Positions 5,712 through 9,112 of a DNA stretch of 9,112 nt are shown in pieces. The notes under the pieces are model-generated. The model saw only the letters and a program-made list of their open reading frames with translations, was not told where the DNA came from and made no database searches. Location of the stretch: NCBI GenBank assembly GCA_017889745.1, contig JAGGAG010000109.1, positions 1-9,112 of the forward strand. Direction: 5' to 3'. Positions within the stretch are counted from its first letter, which is position 1; every line of letters begins with the position of its first letter. This stretch comes from Gemmatimonadota bacterium (GTDB lineage: Bacteria > Gemmatimonadota > Gemmatimonadetes > Gemmatimonadales > GWC2-71-9). Both the position numbers and the translations under genes were made by a program.

Positions 5712-7877
5712 CTAGCGGGCGTTGACGGAAAAGGCGCTGCTGAGGACGGAGAGCGATCCGGCCGTCGCTCGCAGGGCCACCGTTCGGTCCCGACTCACGC
5801 TCAAGACGAGGTTGCTGAACGTCGCCACGCCGGTCCGGCCATCCGAGGTCACCGTGCCGGCGAGCGTGGTCTGCCCTGGTGGACTTCCCCCGTCGGTGCT
5901 GCGCACGCTCATGGTGATCAGGTAGGGGCCGGGCGCATTCGTTACGCGGTTGCCCAGCGCATCCAGCACTTGCACCTGCACCGCGGGCGCGATCCGCTGG
6001 CCCTCGGTCACGTCACTCGGCTGCACGAGGAACCTGAGACTGGAGGCCGGCCCCGGCGTCACATCGAACGGGTCGCTCGTGGCGCCGACCAGGCTCGGAC
6101 TGCCGGCGACGAGCGTGTAGCCCGACCCCACGCGGTCGAGGGTCAGTGCATCGAACGCCGCCACCCCGTTCACCGAATTCACCGACACCGTCCCGCCCAG
6201 CATGGCGCCCCCCGGGTTGTTGCCCAGTGACAGGGCCACCGGCACCGAGACTCCCGTTACTCGGTTTCCGAGCGCATCGAGCACCTCCACTTGGATCGCC
6301 GGCGACACGGAAGCCCCCGCGACGACGCTGCTTGGTTGCGTGACGAATGCCAGCGCGGCCGGGTCGCCCGGGTTCACGTTGAAGGCGGCGCTGGTGGCAG
6401 CGCTCAACCCCGCCGACGTAGCCACCAATGAATAGCCATTAGCCGCCCGGTCGATGGTCAGTCCACTGAAGGTGGCCACGCCGTTCACCGCGCTGACATC
6501 GAGCGTTCCACCCAGCGTCGCCGAGCCTGGGTTGCTGCCCAAGGCCACGGTCACGCTCGCCGAGGAAGCAGTGACCCGGTTCCCCAGCGCGTCCCGGACC
6601 TCCACCTGCACGGCCGGCGAGATCCCCGCGCCCGCTGCAGTAGTGCTCGGCTGGACCAGGAACGCGACCCGATCCGCGGGTCCCGCCGTGATGCTGAAGG
6701 GGGCGCTCGTGGCGCCGCTGAGCCCCGTCGCTGCGGCCGTCAGCGTATAACCCTCCCCGGACCGGTTCACCGTCAGCGTGCTGAACGTCGCGATGCCGTC
6801 CACCGCGTTCACTGTACGCGTCCCACCGAGCGTCCCGCCACCCGCGTTGGCACCGAGCACCACCGTCACGCTGGCGGTGGAGCCCACCACCCGACCGCCT
6901 GCGGCGTCCTGTACCTCTACCTCCACCGCCGGCGAGATCGCGACTCCGGCGACCGCGCTGCTGGGTTGCCTCCGGAAGGCAAGCTTCGCTGCCAGCCCCG
7001 GCGTCACGGTCACCTGCGCCGTCCCGGTCCGCCCTTCCGACGTCGCCAGGATCGTCACCGGCCCGCCCGGCGCGAGCCCGGTCACCAGACCGGTGTTCGA
7101 CACCGAGGCACGCACCGGGTCCGAGGTTGTCCACAGCACCGCCCGGCCCGTCAGTACGTTGCCCTGGTCGTCCTTCGGTTCTGCGCTCAACTGAACCGTC
7201 GTGCCGGCGGGGATCGTGGACGTGGACGGCGACACCGTCACGCTCGCGACGGCGGCGTCCACCACCGTGATCTGTGAACTGCCCGAGTGACCCTCGATCG
7301 TCGCCGTCACCTGGACCGGACCGCCGGACGTCACACCGGTGATCGCGCCCTGCTGCGAGACCGTGACGATGGCGGTATTGGCGCTGCTCCACGCTGCGGT
7401 GCGTCCTGCCAGTTCCCGCCCCTGGGTGTCGAACGCCTTCACCACCAGGTTGCTGGTGCGTCCCGCGGCGACCGTCGCCGTCGCCGGCTCGACCGTCACC
7501 GAGGCCACCGCGCGCGACACCACCGTGAGCTGAGCGCTGCCCTGCTTCCCCTGTGCCGCCGCGGTCACTGCGACCGGACCGCCCACCTTGACCCCCTGTG
7601 CCATGCCCGTCGCACTCACCGACACCGTAGTCGCGTCCGCGCTGCTCCACGTGACCGCGGGCAGCGCGAGTTGGCTCCCGTCGCAGGAGAAGGCCCTGGC
7701 CTCCAGCTGGAGCGACCCGCCATCGGCCATCGACGCGACTGGTGGCTGCACCTCGATCCGCGACACCAGCGTCGCGGCGATCGGGTCGCAGCTCGCGTCC
7801 CCGCCGCTCCCGCCGCACCCGGACAGCACCACGAGACCCAGCGCGATCCCGCCGATCATCCTCACAGCTGACGTCAT
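5712..7877 (-). CDS. Large Ig-like repeat lipoprotein (3 BIG2-type + 4 Ig-like repeats)
   Basis: This encodes a 721-residue lipoprotein. The signal peptide MTSAVRMIGGIALGLVVLSG ends in an LSGC lipobox, with Cys21 lipidated. I chose the ATG at 7877-7875, preceded by GAAGGTG; the frame is open much further upstream, but that part only shadows the neighbouring gene. Domains in order: three BIG2-type repeats of exactly 86 residues (about 37-294), each with a W[ST][ST] strand in the middle (VTWSSAD, AAWSSAN, VLWTTSD) and a GGPV turn. Then come four 105-residue Ig-like repeats (297-401, 402-506, 507-611, 612-721), marked by QPS near the start, then DALGNRVT, LGGT, GVATF and GYTLVA. Cys30 and Cys65 in the first domain could form a disulfide. 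Such rods usually act in adhesion or surface structure. It follows a paralogue and an outer-membrane barrel gene on the same strand, and is probably co-transcribed. Confidence 0.85.
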   Translation of the reverse strand: MTSAVRMIGGIALGLVVLSGCGGSGGDASCDPIAATLVSRIEVQPPVASMADGGSLQLEARAFSCDGSQLALPAVTWSSADATTVSVSATGMAQGVKVGGPVAVTAAAQGKQGSAQLTVVSRAVASVTVEPATATVAAGRTSNLVVKAFDTQGRELAGRTAAWSSANTAIVTVSQQGAITGVTSGGPVQVTATIEGHSGSSQITVVDAAVASVTVSPSTSTIPAGTTVQLSAEPKDDQGNVLTGRAVLWTTSDPVRASVSNTGLVTGLAPGGPVTILATSEGRTGTAQVTVTPGLAAKLAFRRQPSSAVAGVAISPAVEVEVQDAAGGRVVGSTASVTVVLGANAGGGTLGGTRTVNAVDGIATFSTLTVNRSGEGYTLTAAATGLSGATSAPFSITAGPADRVAFLVQPSTTAAGAGISPAVQVEVRDALGNRVTASSASVTVALGSNPGSATLGGTLDVSAVNGVATFSGLTIDRAANGYSLVATSAGLSAATSAAFNVNPGDPAALAFVTQPSSVVAGASVSPAIQVEVLDALGNRVTGVSVPVALSLGNNPGGAMLGGTVSVNSVNGVAAFDALTLDRVGSGYTLVAGSPSLVGATSDPFDVTPGPASSLRFLVQPSDVTEGQRIAPAVQVQVLDALGNRVTNAPGPYLITMSVRSTDGGSPPGQTTLAGTVTSDGRTGVATFSNLVLSVSRDRTVALRATAGSLSVLSSAFSVNAR
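5715..6989 (-). repeat. Four tandem 315-bp coding repeats (105-residue Ig-like units)
   Basis: The GNRVT block recurs at about 5943, 6259, 6574 and 6889, a period of 315-316 bp. The three complete-length units are most alike; the last one (5715-6044) is divergent, and its late half matches the last domain of the neighbouring paralogue. Tandem coding repeats of this sort can change copy number by recombination. Confidence 0.75.
6996..7769 (-). repeat. Three tandem 258-bp coding repeats (86-residue BIG2-type units)
   Basis: Conserved positions (IEVQPP, VTVEPA, VTVSPS) are spaced exactly 86 residues apart, and each unit ends in a T[VI]V or QVTV strand. DNA identity between units is low, so this is an older expansion than the neighbouring 315-bp repeats. 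Confidence 0.65.
7741..7797 (-). repeat. 57-bp exact direct repeat, copy 1 (paralogue 5' region)
   Basis: Identical to 8823-8879 without a mismatch, including third codon positions. It encodes the residues just after the lipobox, including CDPIAATLVSRIEVQPP. Similarity continues beyond it with scattered changes, marking a recent duplication or gene conversion. Confidence 0.85.
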
Positions 7878-7942
7878 CACCTTCGCCCCCAAAGAGGTGC
7901 ACGGCCAACAGGCCGATTCCATTCTCTCGTACACGCCCACGC

Positions 7943-8953
7943 CTAGAACGGCCTCACCACGAAAGTCTGGCTCAAGACACTCGCGAACCCGGTCGACGTG
8001 GCGCGAAGAGTCAGCGTGCGCTGCACCGAAATATTGACCGTCATCCCGGTATAGACCGCGGCCCCCTGGCTCAACCCGCGCGCCCCGCCCCCCACGAGTG
8101 TCGTGCCACTTGGTGGATTGCCGCCCGTCGAACTCCGCACTGTTAGCGTCACCGTGCCGATGGCAGTCGTGACCCGGTTCCCGAACGCGTCCTGCAGTTC
8201 GACCACGACCACCGGGTCGAACGGCACCCCTTCCGCAATGCTGGTCGGCTGCACGGCGAAGGCGAGCTTCGACGCGGACGCGGGCGTTACGCTGAATGAC
8301 GCGCTCGTCGCCCCGGCGAGCCCCGGGCTGTCGGCGGTGAGTGTGTACCCGCTGCCGGTGCGGTTGAGCGTCGCCGCGTCGAAGGTCGCCACGCCGTTCA
8401 CCGCGCTGGCCGTGACGACCCCGCTCAGCGCGGCCCCGCCCGGATTGTTCCCCAGCGACAGCGTCACTGTCGCCGTCGCCGACGTCACGCGATTGCCGAA
8501 CGCATCCAGGATCTCGACAAGGATCGCCGGATTGAAGCTCACACCGGCCACGACGTCGCTCGGCTGCACCGCGAACGCCACCCGCGTCGGGGGCGGCGGT
8601 ACCACCGTGAGCTGCGCGACGCCCTCCTTGCCCTGCGCCGTCGCGGTCACCGCCACGGGACCACCAACCCTGAGGCCCTGCGCCATCCCCATGCCACTCA
8701 CCGACACCGTCGCCGCGTCCGCGCTGCTCCATTGCACCGGCGGCAGGGCGAGCTGGCTCCCGTCGCAGGAAAAGGCCCTCGCCTCCAGTTGCAGCGACGC
8801 GCCATTGGCCATCGACGCCGTGGGTGGCTGCACCTCGATCCGCGACACCAGCGTCGCGGCGATCGGGTCGCAGCTCGCGCCCCCGTCGCCACACCCCGAC
8901 AGGACCGCCAGCCCCAGCGCGATCCCGGCGATGACCTTCCCCGCTGAAGTCAT
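7943..8953 (-). CDS. Ig-like repeat lipoprotein, shorter paralogue
   Basis: This encodes a 336-residue lipoprotein whose signal peptide MTSAGKVIAGIALGLAVLSG ends in an LSGC lipobox (Cys21). I chose the ATG at 8953-8951 because the paralogue starts with the same MTSA; a GTG two codons upstream is also possible. The mature protein has one BIG2-type domain (about 35-118) with Cys28 and Cys63, a Pro-rich hinge (PPPP, 119-122), one complete Ig-like repeat (about 124-227) with DAFGNRVT and LGNNPGG, and a divergent final repeat (229-336) ending RPF. The first and last domains are homologous to those of the 721-residue neighbour, so the pair arose by tandem duplication, with two BIG2-type and two Ig-like units gained or lost. 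It starts 18 bp after the barrel gene stop, implying co-transcription. The likely location is the outer membrane; an adhesive or structural role is inferred. Confidence 0.85.
   Translation of the reverse strand: MTSAGKVIAGIALGLAVLSGCGDGGASCDPIAATLVSRIEVQPPTASMANGASLQLEARAFSCDGSQLALPPVQWSSADAATVSVSGMGMAQGLRVGGPVAVTATAQGKEGVAQLTVVPPPPTRVAFAVQPSDVVAGVSFNPAILVEILDAFGNRVTSATATVTLSLGNNPGGAALSGVVTASAVNGVATFDAATLNRTGSGYTLTADSPGLAGATSASFSVTPASASKLAFAVQPTSIAEGVPFDPVVVVELQDAFGNRVTTAIGTVTLTVRSSTGGNPPSGTTLVGGGARGLSQGAAVYTGMTVNISVQRTLTLRATSTGFASVLSQTFVVRPF
8823..8879 (-). repeat. 57-bp exact direct repeat, copy 2 (paralogue 5' region)
   Basis: Second copy of the block at 7741-7797, offset by 1082 bp, in the shorter paralogue. 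Recombination between the two would fuse the signal peptide of one gene to the repeat rod of the other. Confidence 0.85.
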
Positions 8954-8971
8954 CCCCACGCGTTCACCCGC

Positions 8972-9112
8972 CTAGAAGAGCCCGATCGACACGCCGAGCC
9001 GGGTAAGGAAGTAGCCCGCGCTGCCCTGCCCCCCGGTGAAGTCGGCCACGAAGTACTGCGCACCGACATCGATGCCGATGCGCGTCGCCACCTGGAAGAT
9101 CACCCCCGCCCC
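8972..9112 (-). CDS. C-terminal end of an outer-membrane beta-barrel protein (partial)
   Basis: The last 46 residues of a minus-strand protein run from the window edge to a TAG at 8974-8972. They show alternating hydrophobic and polar residues in three strand-like segments: VIFQVATRIGIDVGAQYFVA, then a GGQGSAG turn, then YFLTRLGVSIGLF ending in Phe. A terminal amphipathic strand closed by an aromatic residue is the recognition signal of BAM-assembled outer-membrane barrels. The barrel type cannot be told from this fragment. It lies 18 bp upstream of the shorter Ig-like lipoprotein gene and is probably the first gene of a surface-protein operon, possibly providing the barrel partner for the lipoproteins (inference). 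Confidence 0.65.
   Translation of the reverse strand, partial: GAGVIFQVATRIGIDVGAQYFVADFTGGQGSAGYFLTRLGVSIGLF

Noticed and set aside
7902..7915. Small hairpin CGGCC-AACA-GGCCG between the two lipoprotein genes
   Set aside because: A 5-bp stem without a T-tract is too weak to call a terminator, and the genes look co-transcribed.
7878..8894. N-terminal extension of the 721-residue lipoprotein frame to 1060 residues
   Set aside because: The extra part only shadows the neighbouring paralogue gene in another frame. The lipobox signal peptide and the matching MTSA start fix the true start at 7877.
8955..8970. Possible lone heptamer (GCGTTCACCCG) before the shorter lipoprotein gene
   Set aside because: Only one unit matches, without tandem context, so it is not distinguishable from chance.

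Overview
The window is GC-rich bacterial DNA. It carries long shadow reading frames on the non-coding strands, lipobox signal peptides, a C-terminal outer-membrane beta-barrel strand and multi-repeat Ig-like lipoproteins. This points to a Gram-negative (diderm) soil or sediment lineage. The style of the Ig-like repeats (QPS...DALGNRVT...LGNNPGG...GVATF) resembles what I know from Gemmatimonadota, but that placement is an inference and no marker gene is present.

Left edge (1-702): the C-terminus of a plus-strand protein that looks like the GcvT/YgfZ C-terminal barrel meets a small minus-strand lipoprotein gene, and the two stop codons overlap inside one CTAG. A 360-bp gene-free stretch follows. 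It holds a palindrome near the lipoprotein promoter and a very long GC-rich inverted repeat (512-634). It ends in a perfect TATAAT only five bases before the next ATG, so that gene is probably leaderless.

Centre (703-5696): a MoxR/ChlI-type AAA+ ATPase and a VWA (MIDAS) protein lie on the plus strand. This is a classic chaperone-like partnership, but here the two are 2.2 kb apart. Between them, on the minus strand, lie an MFS_3-type exporter followed by a cytidylate-kinase-like protein. Every junction of this block (ATPase/kinase, kinase/exporter, exporter/VWA) is filled with degenerate 7-bp repeats of consensus GTTCACC (other strand GGTGAAC). These are arranged as inverted pairs at the two outer junctions and as a direct array at the inner one. 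The repeats supply the stop codons of both minus-strand genes.

Right side (5712-9112): a minus-strand run of three genes. First is the C-terminus of an outer-membrane beta-barrel protein, then a 336-residue lipoprotein with one BIG2-type and two Ig-like repeats, then a 721-residue paralogue with three 86-residue BIG2-type repeats and four 105-residue Ig-like repeats. The two lipoproteins share a nearly identical 5' region, including 57 identical bases, and homologous last domains. They are therefore a tandem duplication that then changed its internal repeat number. The likely role of this run is at the cell surface.

No RNA gene, CRISPR array, transposase or phage gene was seen. The most unusual elements are the heptamer repeats, the long hairpin, and the apparent splitting of the ATPase-VWA pair.
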